Shown: positions 1 to 8,602 of the stretch, one piece after another | Position numbering within the stretch: position 1 is the first letter of the stretch | Layout of the letters: the number at the start of each line of letters is the position of its first letter | From: Bacillus sp. OV322 | GTDB taxonomy: Bacteria > Bacillota > Bacilli > Bacillales > DSM-1321 | Length of the DNA: 64,000 nucleotides | Reading direction: 5' to 3' | Assembly (NCBI RefSeq): GCF_900112495.1 | Contig: NZ_FOMA01000002.1 | Coordinates: 372,001-436,000 of the forward strand | The notes under the pieces: model-generated | Databases searched by the model: none | Told to the model about the DNA's origin: nothing | Seen by the model: the letters and a program-made list of their open reading frames with translations, nothing else | Made by a program: the position numbers and the translations under genes

Positions 1-525
1 CCGACATTCCGGGATAATCAAACCTCAAATAAAAATAAATTTGTGTTTGACCTTCAATTCGATTTGGAAAGGATGAAGCAGGCCCTTGGCGATGAATATG
101 TTCTGCTGCTGAGGATGCACGTGGTCATCTCCAATTCCTTGAAAATCCCGGAAGAGTACCGTGATTTTGTAATGAATGTATCGAAGTATCCGGATATCCA
201 GGAGCTGTACTTGATCAGTGATATCTTAATGACGGATTATTCTTCGGTTATGTTTGACTTTGCCAACACCGGCCGCCCAATCTTGTATTACACCTATGAT
301 ATTGAAGATTATCGGGACAATATCCGCGGCTTTTATATCGATTTTGAAAATGAAGCACCAGGGCCTTTCATGAAAACCACTGAAGATATCATAGAAGCAG
401 TCACAAATATAGAAGAAACGACTAAAGCATACAGCAGTAAGTATAAAGACTTCAGACAGAAATATTGCGGCTTGGAGGATGGCAAAGCTACAGCAAGGAT
501 CGTGGATCGTTTCTTCGGAAATTGA
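1..525 (+). CDS. CDP-glycerol glycerophosphotransferase family protein, C-terminal part (cut by window start)
   Basis: The reading frame is open from base 1, so this is the 3' part of a longer gene; the first in-frame GTG (43) is not the true start. The visible 174 residues match the C-terminal catalytic half of TagB/TagF enzymes, which move glycerol phosphate from CDP-glycerol onto the growing wall teichoic acid chain at the inner membrane face. Visible marks are ISDILMTDYSSVMFDFA, the paired YDIEDYRDNIRGFY block and APGPFMKTTEDI, all mirrored in the gene at 2760. The start PTFRDN corresponds to APTWRDD there. It heads a same-strand run of teichoic acid genes. The family is secure; whether it is a primase (TagB) or polymerase (TagF) cannot be decided. 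Confidence 0.85.
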   Translation, partial: PTFRDNQTSNKNKFVFDLQFDLERMKQALGDEYVLLLRMHVVISNSLKIPEEYRDFVMNVSKYPDIQELYLISDILMTDYSSVMFDFANTGRPILYYTYDIEDYRDNIRGFYIDFENEAPGPFMKTTEDIIEAVTNIEETTKAYSSKYKDFRQKYCGLEDGKATARIVDRFFGN

Positions 526-615
526 TCCATGGCCCTGCCATTCACCGGCAGCATGCAGACGTGCTAAACCGCAGGCCAACATTCTTAAAAAATAATTTAA
601 AATAAGGAGTTCATT

Positions 616-2667
616 ATGAAAACGATAAGTAATCCATATTTTATCTTAAATACTATTGCGGTTAAACGAAGCGGATTAACAAAGGCCGTTGTGGCGAGAT
701 TGAATATGATGTGTGAAGAAATGCCCGAAAGAATGATTTCCTTGCTTACCATCTCCTATCAGCGGACATTATGGGGAGATGTCAGATCCATGAAAAAAGA
801 GGGGATCCTCCATCAAAACATTAAGGTAATGAATTGCCTGTATGATCTGGATCCTTCAAAGGATATGAGTGTACAAAAGGATTCCCATGCCTTGCAGGCA
901 GAGGAAGAAGGACTCGTTGCTTTTCAGGATCACAGCCAAAAGGAAAATCCTTCATACCGGTATTTTAAAAATGGGGATTATGTTCAATATAAACGTTTTG
1001 ATAGGGAAGGCCGGCTTATTTTTTGCGACAAGATGAACGAGGCACGCATCCGGACGAAAAGGCAGGAATATTCTCCGGATGGCTATCTTGTCAAAGAAAT
1101 CATCTATGACACGGGCTCGAAGCATGAGCGGACACATAAATACTTCGGTAAAGACGGCAAATGCTATTTATCGATCTGGCTGGATGCTAAAAAGAACTGG
1201 ACGAAATGCCAGTACTTTGGTGATGAAAATAAAGAGTTTGAAGATATGGCTGATTTATACAGCTACTGGATAGAAAAAGTGATTGCGGAAGATGAAAATC
1301 CAATCATCTTCGCTGAATTCAGGGACCGGCTGTATAATCTGCCAAACAAGAATCTTGATGATGCAGTTCTTGGCGTGCATCATCCGAACGTCCGCAAAGT
1401 AGGTTTTGCACACAGCAGCCACTTTACCATTCCGTATTCTGACGGCGCACCTGTCAGCGGTGTGTGGAATTCCCTTTATTCCAATCTTGACCGTTTTGAC
1501 AAAATGATTTATCTGACACATGGCCAGAGGGAATCGGCTGCTTTATTATATGGAGACAGACCGTCCTTTGAAGTGATTCCGCATTTTGTCAAACCTGCCC
1601 AACATGTGCAGGGGGTAAAGGCAGATCCTAACTTATTCATTTTGGTCGCGCGGATTCATTATAAAAAGCGGGTCGAGGATGGAATCAAGGCCTTTGAAAA
1701 GGTTGCGGCAAAGAATCCGAAAGCAAGGCTTGAAATCTACGGATTCGGCTACAGCGATGACCAGGAAAATGAAACAGTTTCATTGATTAATGACTTAAAG
1801 CTTGAAGATAACGTGATTCTTAAAGGATTTGCTGCAGATATGTCAGCTGTCTATCCTGGTGCATATGCAACACTTATGACTTCGCGTTCAGAAGGATTCG
1901 GCATGAGCATGACAGAAAGCCTTTCATACGGTACTCCTGTCATTGCCTATGACATTAACTTTGGACCCCGGGACATCATACGTGATGGTGTGGACGGGCT
2001 TCTCGTAAAAGACGGCAGCGTGGAGGAAATGAGCGAGAAAATTATTTCTCTCATGGAAAATCCGGAGCTCAGAGAAACACTTTCCCGCAATGCTAGAGAG
2101 GTTACAAAGCGTTTTGGCTACGATAAATTCATAGCTGAATGGAAAACGCTATTTAGGGAGCTTGATGAAAGTGTGCCTAAGATTGCATCACTTCCGCTCG
2201 AGAGCCACCCGCATGCTGTTCTTGAACATATGAGCAATCAAGATGATGCTGTCACAATAGAGTTTAAAATAGCAGGGATGGAGAACATAAAAGAAGTTTC
2301 TGCTTATATCCAGGAGCGGGAGGGCACAAACACTCTCTTATTTTCCGGGACTGGCGAAGGAGTATCCTGGAAAGTTATTCTGGATAAAAAAAGCCTCGTT
2401 TCAATAGAGAAAATCAGTGATGTTTTCATCCGTGTTTCGGACGGCCATTATACAAAAAATGTGCGTGCAGAAAATGGTAAAAAACTTGAAGTGAGCTTTG
2501 CTGAAGGCAGCAAAAAAATAAGAGTGTACGGCACAAAAAACGGCCTGCTTTCTGTGAAGCCAATGAAAGCTGCGCCTGTACAGCCAGAACCGCAAGCTGA
2601 AAAAACGCCTGTCAGGGAAGAGCCGAAAAGCAAGGAAACCGGTCTCCTGAAGAAGCTTTTTCGCTAA
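616..2667 (+). CDS. tagE: TagE-like poly(glycerol-phosphate) alpha-glucosyltransferase
   Basis: A 683-residue GT4-type glycosyltransferase, close to the length of B. subtilis TagE (about 673), which adds glucose to poly(glycerol phosphate) teichoic acid in the cytoplasm. The C-terminal nucleotide-sugar half carries LVARIHYKKRVEDGIKAFEK and the EX7E-type block SRSEGFGMSMTESLSYGTPV followed by FGPRDIIRDGVDGLLV. An N-terminal beta-rich region precedes it, and a lysine-rich tail (about 650-683) ends the protein. AAGGAG lies 8 bases before the ATG. It sits between two CDP-glycerol glycerophosphotransferase genes, which fits glycosylation of the same polymer. A TarM-like role on another teichoic acid sugar acceptor is the alternative. 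Confidence 0.78.
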   Translation: MKTISNPYFILNTIAVKRSGLTKAVVARLNMMCEEMPERMISLLTISYQRTLWGDVRSMKKEGILHQNIKVMNCLYDLDPSKDMSVQKDSHALQAEEEGLVAFQDHSQKENPSYRYFKNGDYVQYKRFDREGRLIFCDKMNEARIRTKRQEYSPDGYLVKEIIYDTGSKHERTHKYFGKDGKCYLSIWLDAKKNWTKCQYFGDENKEFEDMADLYSYWIEKVIAEDENPIIFAEFRDRLYNLPNKNLDDAVLGVHHPNVRKVGFAHSSHFTIPYSDGAPVSGVWNSLYSNLDRFDKMIYLTHGQRESAALLYGDRPSFEVIPHFVKPAQHVQGVKADPNLFILVARIHYKKRVEDGIKAFEKVAAKNPKARLEIYGFGYSDDQENETVSLINDLKLEDNVILKGFAADMSAVYPGAYATLMTSRSEGFGMSMTESLSYGTPVIAYDINFGPRDIIRDGVDGLLVKDGSVEEMSEKIISLMENPELRETLSRNAREVTKRFGYDKFIAEWKTLFRELDESVPKIASLPLESHPHAVLEHMSNQDDAVTIEFKIAGMENIKEVSAYIQEREGTNTLLFSGTGEGVSWKVILDKKSLVSIEKISDVFIRVSDGHYTKNVRAENGKKLEVSFAEGSKKIRVYGTKNGLLSVKPMKAAPVQPEPQAEKTPVREEPKSKETGLLKKLFR

Positions 2668-2759
2668 AAATATGTCCGCTGATTACATTTTGAAATTTCA
2701 TCAGCGGAAATTGTGGTAAACTTATTTCTAAATGTTTGGATCAGAAGTGGGGAAGAAGC

Positions 2760-4010
2760 ATGCAATTAACAAAAGAAGCGGCTGCAGCGGCACCGAAGGC
2801 AAAGAGCTTGTCGCTTTCAGCCATTAAACATAAGGTGAAATCCCTGATTACAGGAGCCTACAAAGCAGCCTTCAGGGTCTGCGGTGCCATCCTGCCTGCA
2901 GACAAAAAGCTGATTGTGTTTGAAAGTTTTCTCGGAAAGCAGTACAGCTGCAATCCAAGGGCGATTTATGAGTATTTGCAGAAGACGCACCCAGAGTATA
3001 AGATGTACTGGAGTGCGGATAAGAAATACACAGCTAATTTTGAACGCGAGGGAGTGCCGTATTTGAGGCGCTTTTCTGTGGAGTGGATGTTCAAGATGAC
3101 GAGGGCTTCCTACTGGGTTACAAACAGCAGGATGCCGCTTTGGATTCCAAAGCCAAGGCACACCACTTATCTGCAGACCTGGCACGGCACACCGCTGAAA
3201 AAGCTTGCTGCTGATATGAAGGAAGTTTACATGCCTGGAACTGACACAGAAAGCTACAAAAAGAATTTCCATCAAGAATCAAGCAAGTGGGATTATTTGA
3301 TCTCGCCAAATCCTTATTCTTCGGAAATTTTCTCAAGAGCTTTTGCAGTTGATCCCGGCAAGGTCATTGAAACAGGGTATCCTAGAAATGACATGCTTTA
3401 TAATGAAAATAACTCCTCTTCGATTTCGTCGCTGAAAAAGAAAATGGGGATTCCTGATGATAAAAAAGTCATCCTGTATGCTCCAACCTGGAGAGATGAC
3501 GAATTTTATTCAAAAGGGCGGTACAAGTTTTCTTTAAGGCTTGATTTGAATGAAATGAGAGAGAAGCTTGGAAGCGAATATGTAATCCTGCTTCGCCTCC
3601 ATTACCTGATTTCAGAGAATCTGGAGCTTTCCGATTTTGAAGGATTTGCCTATGATTTCTCAAATTATGGTGACATCAGCCATTTGTATCTGATTTCAGA
3701 TATGCTGATCACCGATTATTCTTCAGTATTTTTTGATTATGCGAATTTAAAACGCCCGATGCTGTTTTTTGTATATGATATTGAAAATTACAGAGACAGG
3801 TTGCGCGGTTTTTATTTTGACTTTGAAGCCTCGGCGCCCGGACCGCTCGTGAAAACGACGGATGAGGTGATCCGCGAAATTAAGGCCCAGGAAGAGAAGG
3901 GATTTGTCCCGGATGAAAATTCTGCTGCTTTTTATGAACAATTTTGCGGATTGGAAGACGGACATGCTTCACAGCGGGTGATAGAAAAAGTGTTAGGAAG
4001 GTCTGTATAA
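2760..4010 (+). CDS. CDP-glycerol glycerophosphotransferase family protein (TagB/TagF-like)
   Basis: A 416-residue enzyme of the Glyphos_transf family, predicted to transfer glycerol phosphate from CDP-glycerol to a lipid-linked teichoic acid intermediate. Marks are TWHGTPLKKLAADM (about 150), NPYSSEIFSRAF, APTWRDDEFYSKG, and the catalytic-region motif ISDMLITDYSSVFFDYA. I start at the ATG at 2760 because GGGGAAG precedes it by a normal distance; the in-frame TTG at 2736 would add eight residues and lacks a site. It is shorter than full TagF (about 750) and closer to TagB-sized enzymes. It parallels the fragment at 1-525, so the pair are paralogues. TagG follows after 4 bases. Confidence 0.88.
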   Translation: MQLTKEAAAAAPKAKSLSLSAIKHKVKSLITGAYKAAFRVCGAILPADKKLIVFESFLGKQYSCNPRAIYEYLQKTHPEYKMYWSADKKYTANFEREGVPYLRRFSVEWMFKMTRASYWVTNSRMPLWIPKPRHTTYLQTWHGTPLKKLAADMKEVYMPGTDTESYKKNFHQESSKWDYLISPNPYSSEIFSRAFAVDPGKVIETGYPRNDMLYNENNSSSISSLKKKMGIPDDKKVILYAPTWRDDEFYSKGRYKFSLRLDLNEMREKLGSEYVILLRLHYLISENLELSDFEGFAYDFSNYGDISHLYLISDMLITDYSSVFFDYANLKRPMLFFVYDIENYRDRLRGFYFDFEASAPGPLVKTTDEVIREIKAQEEKGFVPDENSAAFYEQFCGLEDGHASQRVIEKVLGRSV

Positions 4011-4014
4011 GATT

Positions 4015-4821
4015 ATGAGATCTGCTTTGACCGTATTAAACGAACAAATAAAGAATTTTTATTTAGTCAGGCGATTATCAGCCTACGAAATGAAGAGCAG
4101 CAATAACGATAATTATTTAGGCATACTTTGGGAAATTATAAACCCAATGATACAAATCGCCATTTACTGGTATGTTTTCGGCTTTATTATGCGCCGCGGT
4201 GATATTGGGGGCGATCCTTATTTCCCTTGGCTGCTTGCGGGGATTTCGGTGTGGTTTTTAATCAGCCCGTCGATTACACTCGGGTCAAAGGCCATCTACT
4301 CAAGGCTTAACATGATTTCAAAAATGAGCTTCCCAGTGAGCGTCATCCCGACGTATGTCATTTTGGCGAAGTTTTACCAGCATTTAATGCTGCTTGCGGC
4401 TGTCATCATCATCCTGGCTTTTTCAGGATATCCGCCGACTTTTTATATTGTGCAATTGCCATATTTCCTGTTTGCGACGCTTGCCTTTTTGGTATCACTG
4501 TCGCTGATTACCTCAACACTAACCACAATCATCAGGGATGTTCAGATGGTCATTCAATCGCTGATGAGGGTATTATTGTATTTAACACCGATCCTTTGGT
4601 TTAAAGACAAGTGGAATCCGGCATTTCTTGGAGAGATCATGAGAGCCAACCCTCTTTATTATATTGTGGAAGGCTACCGTTCCGCCTTGCTTGGGCATTC
4701 CTGGTACCTTGTTGATCATTATAAATACACGCTGTATTTCTGGGTGCTGACCATCGTATTATTTATCATTGGTTCTGCTCTTCACTTAAGGTTCAGGGAC
4801 CGCTTTGTCGATTTCAAGTAA
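4015..4821 (+). CDS. tagG: Teichoic acid ABC transporter permease TagG
   Basis: A 268-residue ABC-2 type membrane protein, the size of TagG/TarG. With TagH it exports undecaprenyl-linked wall teichoic acid across the membrane. About six hydrophobic segments are visible, and the N-terminal amphipathic stretch LVRRLSAYEMKSSNNDNYLGILWEIINP is the typical entry to the first membrane span in polysaccharide/teichoic acid exporters. The gene starts 4 bases after the glycerophosphotransferase gene and ends 17 bases before the chosen tagH start, so export is co-transcribed with polymer synthesis. Confidence 0.93.
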   Translation: MRSALTVLNEQIKNFYLVRRLSAYEMKSSNNDNYLGILWEIINPMIQIAIYWYVFGFIMRRGDIGGDPYFPWLLAGISVWFLISPSITLGSKAIYSRLNMISKMSFPVSVIPTYVILAKFYQHLMLLAAVIIILAFSGYPPTFYIVQLPYFLFATLAFLVSLSLITSTLTTIIRDVQMVIQSLMRVLLYLTPILWFKDKWNPAFLGEIMRANPLYYIVEGYRSALLGHSWYLVDHYKYTLYFWVLTIVLFIIGSALHLRFRDRFVDFK

Positions 4822-4838
4822 AATTGGAAGTGAGAAAT

Positions 4839-5636
4839 TTGGATAAATCCGTTGTTGTTAAAAATGTGAATAAACGCTATAAGCTTTATAATAAAAACTC
4901 TGAAAAACTGCTGGACCTTCTGCTTCCAAAAAGCTATGGAGAAGATTTCTTTGCGCTTCGCGATATCAGCTTCGAAGCGGAAAAAGGCGATGTAATTGGA
5001 TTTGTAGGAGTCAATGGCTCAGGTAAGTCCACACTATCGAATATCATTGCAGGTATTATTCCCCCAACTGGAGGAAGCGTAGAAATCGATGGAAAAACAG
5101 CGCTCATCGCCGTGGCTGCCGGGCTGAACAACCAGCTTACAGGACGGGAAAACATTGAGCTTAAGATGCTGATGCTCGGCTTTGATAAAAAACAGATCCG
5201 CAATCTGGAGCCTGAAATTATTGAGTTTTCCGAGCTCGGCAAATTCATCGACCAGCCTGTCAAATCGTACTCAAGCGGAATGAAGTCGCGGCTTGGGTTT
5301 GCGATTTCCGTTCATATTGATCCGGATGTGCTGATCATCGATGAAGCATTGTCAGTCGGTGACAAAGCATTCGCCGATAAATGCCTTGAAAAAATGAATG
5401 AATTCAAAGAACGGGGAAAAACCATGTTCTTCATCAGCCATAGCTTAGGCCAGATGAAGCAGTTCTGTGATAAAGCCCTCTGGCTTGAATATGGCGAGGT
5501 CAAGGCCTTTGGCCCGATTACCGAAGTCATGCCTAAGTACGAAAAGTTCCTCAAGGATTACAAGGCCATGTCTAAGGCAGAAAAGAAAAAATACCGTGAA
5601 GACGCGACAGAGAAACGAAGCAAAGCTACTGTCTGA
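4839..5636 (+). CDS. tagH: Teichoic acid ABC transporter ATP-binding protein TagH
   Basis: ATPase partner of TagG. Visible motifs are Walker A GVNGSGKST, the signature YSSGMKSRLGFA, Walker B DVLIIDEALSVGD and the switch histidine in FFISHS. The run SLIAIAAGLNNQLTGREN known from TagH is seen here as ALIAVAAGLNNQLTGREN. At 265 residues it has only the nucleotide-binding core and a short basic tail, like S. aureus TarH, and lacks the long C-terminal extension of B. subtilis TagH. I choose the TTG at 4839 because GGAAGTGA lies just upstream; a TTG at 4824 would add five residues. A terminator follows, ending the operon. Confidence 0.93.
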   Translation: MDKSVVVKNVNKRYKLYNKNSEKLLDLLLPKSYGEDFFALRDISFEAEKGDVIGFVGVNGSGKSTLSNIIAGIIPPTGGSVEIDGKTALIAVAAGLNNQLTGRENIELKMLMLGFDKKQIRNLEPEIIEFSELGKFIDQPVKSYSSGMKSRLGFAISVHIDPDVLIIDEALSVGDKAFADKCLEKMNEFKERGKTMFFISHSLGQMKQFCDKALWLEYGEVKAFGPITEVMPKYEKFLKDYKAMSKAEKKKYREDATEKRSKATV

Positions 5637-5654
5637 GAATAGAAATGCGGGAGG

Positions 5655-5686
5655 GAGGGCTCTTTTTAAAGGCTCTCTCTTTTTTC
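5655..5686 (+). terminator. Rho-independent terminator of the tagH operon
   Basis: The arms GAGGGCT (5655-5661) and GGCTCTC (5671-5677) pair with wobbles, and a T-rich run follows directly. It lies 19 bases past the tagH stop. Confidence 0.7.
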
Positions 5687-5699
5687 TGTTTTAGGAGCT

Positions 5700-5816
5700 G
5701 GAATTCGATTTGGCTCGAATCACCTGGAATTTGGCTCGAGTGGAGTGGGATTTCGCTCTATTGGACAGGGATTTGGCTCGAATCAGGGTTAATTAGGCTT
5801 ATTATCCATTTAACTG
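5700..5816 (+). repeat. Four-unit 21-bp repeat element, copy A
   Basis: Four consecutive 21-base units (5700-5720, 5721-5741, 5742-5762, 5763-5783), each ending in a variant of ATTTGGCTCGAAT, are followed by a tail with ATTATCCATTTAACTG (to 5816). The same layout occurs at 5898, 13083, 31443 and, inverted, 52398. With copy B it fills most of the 584-base gap between tagH and tagA. No gene is supported in that gap. Confidence 0.88.
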
Positions 5817-5897
5817 AAAAAAAACTAAGTCGAATTGTAGTGAGGAGTTTTTTCAAGGGGCCGCTTAACAGGTGCATCATGCTGTATTTTTGAGGCT

Positions 5898-6016
5898 GGA
5901 ATTCGATTTGGCTCGAAACACATGGAATTTGGCTCGAATGGAGCTGTATTTCGCTCTAATGGAAAGGGATTTGGCTCGAATCAGAGCGTAATTAGACTAA
6001 TTATCCATTTAACTGG
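5898..6016 (+). repeat. Four-unit 21-bp repeat element, copy B
   Basis: Direct repeat of copy A with about 80 bases between them. Units are at 5898-5918, 5919-5939, 5940-5960 and 5961-5981, and the tail ends in ATCCATTTAACTGG. The remaining bases to 6220 are AT-rich leader for tagA, with no recognised site apart from a weak GAAAGG ribosome binding site. Confidence 0.88.
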
Positions 6017-6220
6017 AAAAAGAAAGGCCTGATTTGTTCTGAAAAAGTAATGTAATGGACCTTTTTTCTTATGGAGAACATAAACACATGGACAAAGAGC
6101 CATTTTTTTGAGAATATCACTATTTTCTTTTCTTCAGGGTGCTTTTCGACGATAATGATGAGAGAGAATTTACATATTCTTAATAATAGGCATAGTCATG
6201 AGAAAGGCTGAATATCTATA

Positions 6221-6952
6221 ATGAGTTCAATTATTAATGTGTTATCGATACCATTTTTTAATACAAATAAATCGTCATTTATTAGGGATGTTCTTGTACC
6301 GAGAATCCTGAAGCGAGAAAAGACGTTCATCGTTACTGCAAATCCGGAGATTGTGGAGTATGCAAATGAACATGAAACCTACAAAGAGATCATCCTTGGA
6401 GCTGATTACATAATCCCTGATGGAGCTGGGATCATTCTTGCTGCCAAGATGCTGAATACACCCCTTGAGGAGCGTGTGCCGGGCTTTGAAATTGCAATGG
6501 AGCTGCTGAAGGTGGCCAATGAGCATCATCTTAGCGTTTATATGCTGGGAGCGGCAGAAGACGTGATTGAGGCTGCGGCATCTGAGGTGCACAGGCAGCA
6601 CCCGAATATCCGGCTGCACCATCACCACGGATATATAGATATTAATGATCAAGATTTAGCGCGTGAAGTCGCGGGGCATAAGCCTGATATTGTCTTCACT
6701 GCTCTTGGATTTCCGAAGCAGGAGGAATGGATTTCGCAGCATTCACATTTATTCGATTCAGGCGTGTTTATGGGTGTCGGAGGAACCTTTGATATCCTTG
6801 CCGGGACTGTTAAACGGGCGCCTGAATTCTGGCAGAAGCTGAACCTGGAGTGGCTGTACAGACTCATTCAGCAGCCATCGAGATGGAGAAGGATGCTGGT
6901 TTTGCCTCTTTTTGTCGTTAAGGTCATGCTTTCAAAGAAAAGCCGGGCTTGA
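6221..6952 (+). CDS. tagA: N-acetylglucosaminyldiphosphoundecaprenol N-acetyl-beta-D-mannosaminyltransferase TagA
   Basis: A 243-residue WecG/TagA/CpsF (GT26) enzyme, matching the usual length. It adds ManNAc to undecaprenyl-PP-GlcNAc, the second step of wall teichoic acid linkage-unit synthesis at the cytoplasmic membrane face. Typical blocks are TANPEIVEYAN, the catalytic-region IIPDGAGIILAAKML, VFTALGFPKQEEWI, GVGGTFDILAGTVKRAP and LNLEWLYRLIQQPSRWRRM. It stands alone between repeat elements and tagO, which makes its acceptor substrate. Confidence 0.95.
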   Translation: MSSIINVLSIPFFNTNKSSFIRDVLVPRILKREKTFIVTANPEIVEYANEHETYKEIILGADYIIPDGAGIILAAKMLNTPLEERVPGFEIAMELLKVANEHHLSVYMLGAAEDVIEAAASEVHRQHPNIRLHHHHGYIDINDQDLAREVAGHKPDIVFTALGFPKQEEWISQHSHLFDSGVFMGVGGTFDILAGTVKRAPEFWQKLNLEWLYRLIQQPSRWRRMLVLPLFVVKVMLSKKSRA

Positions 6953-7261
6953 AACTAATCCTTGCCTTTAATCGTCTAATTAGTGCTCATTCATAAAGGA
7001 TTGAATTTAGGTTACCTTAAGACTAGGGGAATTTGCAGACTGCGGTTCCGACAAAAGCAGAAGGACTTTTACAAAATTCTTCAGGCATGAAAACTTATTG
7101 TAGTGTTTTCTGTTGAAAACATATATAATTTGTAGTTGAGAGTGATTTATTTATTGAATTTATGTAAATTTTGTAAAGCAAATATATATGTGTGGTTTCG
7201 ACATTGTAAAGAACAGGGTATTACACGATTATGATGAATGCAGAATGAAGAGGTGGGTCAT
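6953..7261 (+). other. tagA-tagO intergenic region
   Basis: 309 bases without a gene. It is very AT-rich, with TATAAT-like hexamers near 7125. A TTCGACA motif (7197-7203, the complement of the Spo0A box core TGTCGAA) lies 58 bases before tagO. No clear terminator for tagA was found. Promoter assignment here is only tentative. Confidence 0.4.
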
Positions 7262-8317
7262 ATGTTGATAGGAGCCTTGTTGACAGCTTTTTTCCTGTCA
7301 ATAGTACTGACTCCGTTTGTATCTAAGCTCGCCTTTAAATGGGGAGCTACCGATAAGCCGAATGAACGTAAGGTCCATCAGAAGATCATGCCGCGGATGG
7401 GCGGCTTAGCGATATTCTTAAGCTTTGCGATTTCGTTTCTTATTTTTCGGCCGGATGTTCCAAATGAAAATTATTTGCCAATTTTAGCAGGCGCGTGCCT
7501 GATTGTCCTAATCGGAATTTTTGATGATATTTATGAATTAAGCGCTAAAATGAAGCTTGCCGGACAGGTGGGCGCAGCCCTCATCATTATCTTCTGGGGC
7601 GGCATCCAGGTTCAGTTCATCAATCTTCCTTTCGGAGGAGAGCTTGAATTCGGGGCGCTGAGCATTCCAATTACAATCATCTGGATTGTAGGAGTCACAA
7701 ATGCCATTAACCTTATTGACGGCCTGGACGGGCTGGCAGCAGGTGTTTCATCCATTGCACTGGTCACGATTTCCGTCATGGCGCTTGTTATGGGAGACAT
7801 TTTTGTCGCAACAATCTCCTTAATTGTAACAGGCAGTTCACTTGGCTTTTTGAAATACAATTTTCACCCTGCCAAGATTTTCATGGGTGATACAGGATCG
7901 CTGTTCCTTGGATATATCATTGCTGTCCTTTCACTATTAGGATTTAAAAATATTACAGTCATTTCATTGATTGTACCGATCATTATACTTGGTGTACCGA
8001 TTTCAGATACCATTTTTGCCATCATCAGAAGACTGGTGAACAAAACTCCGATTTCGGCACCGGACAAGTCCCATTTGCATCATTGCTTAGTAAATGTCGG
8101 ATTTTCGCATAAACAGACGGTTGTCCTTATTTATGCACTTGCTGCATCATTTGGGCTAGCGGCCATTATCTTTTCCTTCGCTACCCAATGGGGGGCATTG
8201 CTGATTGTTGCGATTCTATTAATCACAATTGAAATAATAGTAGAAAAGGTAGGCTTGATCGGATCGAACTACCAGCCACTGCTGAAGATGTTTGCACCGA
8301 GAAAAGAGAAGCCTTAA
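7262..8317 (+). CDS. tagO: Undecaprenyl-phosphate GlcNAc-1-phosphate transferase TagO
   Basis: A 351-residue polytopic membrane enzyme of the MraY/WecA family. It starts wall teichoic acid synthesis by moving GlcNAc-1-phosphate from UDP-GlcNAc to undecaprenyl phosphate. Visible are RKVHQKIMPRMGGLAIF, the metal-binding GIFDDIYELSAKMKL, NAINLIDGLDGLAAG, FMGDTGSLFLGY and the cytoplasmic HLHHCL loop, plus about 11 hydrophobic spans. The ATG at 7262 has GAGGTGG at the right distance; an upstream ATG at 7238 would add eight residues and overlaps that site. A strong terminator follows. Confidence 0.95.
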   Translation: MLIGALLTAFFLSIVLTPFVSKLAFKWGATDKPNERKVHQKIMPRMGGLAIFLSFAISFLIFRPDVPNENYLPILAGACLIVLIGIFDDIYELSAKMKLAGQVGAALIIIFWGGIQVQFINLPFGGELEFGALSIPITIIWIVGVTNAINLIDGLDGLAAGVSSIALVTISVMALVMGDIFVATISLIVTGSSLGFLKYNFHPAKIFMGDTGSLFLGYIIAVLSLLGFKNITVISLIVPIIILGVPISDTIFAIIRRLVNKTPISAPDKSHLHHCLVNVGFSHKQTVVLIYALAASFGLAAIIFSFATQWGALLIVAILLITIEIIVEKVGLIGSNYQPLLKMFAPRKEKP

Positions 8318-8318
8318 T

Positions 8319-8373
8319 AAAAAAGCGCCCTAATCTTCTTGTTCAAGAACGAGCTGATTAGGGCGCTTTTTTA
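8319..8373 (+). terminator. Strong terminator after tagO
   Basis: Perfect arms AAAAAGCGCCCTAATC and GATTAGGGCGCTTTTT with a 20-base loop. It starts at the tagO stop codon and ends in a T run. The flanking A and T runs mean it could work on both strands. Confidence 0.93.
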
Positions 8374-8562
8374 TATTAGATATACAGACATTTGGCCTGG
8401 AAGGCAAACTGCTTTTCATGTTTATAGCTCCCCAGTGTTCTCCCATTTTAAAACCAAAATCTGGTCTTGTGAAGATAGGTCAATATTTTTAAATAGCACT
8501 AGGTTGATTGGATAGCGAAGCATCCCTACGTTCCAATCTACCGGCAAGTTTAAGAGGCCTAT

Positions 8563-8595
8563 AAAAAAAACCCTCCGCAGTCTTTGCGGAGGGTT
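8563..8595 (-). terminator. Terminator after tagU (minus strand)
   Basis: ACCCTCCGCA and TGCGGAGGGT pair perfectly around a four-base loop, with an A run on the plus strand that reads as a T run on the minus strand. It closes the leftward tagU transcript, 8 bases past the stop. The bases between this and the tagO terminator show nothing recognisable. Confidence 0.92.
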
Positions 8596-8602
8596 TCGCC
8601 GT

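Noticed and set aside
226..582. 118-codon minus-strand frame at the window start
   Set aside because: It is antisense to a clear glycerophosphotransferase.
5700..6016. CRISPR-like array
   Set aside because: The units are contiguous 21-mers without unique spacers, and no cas gene is present in the window.
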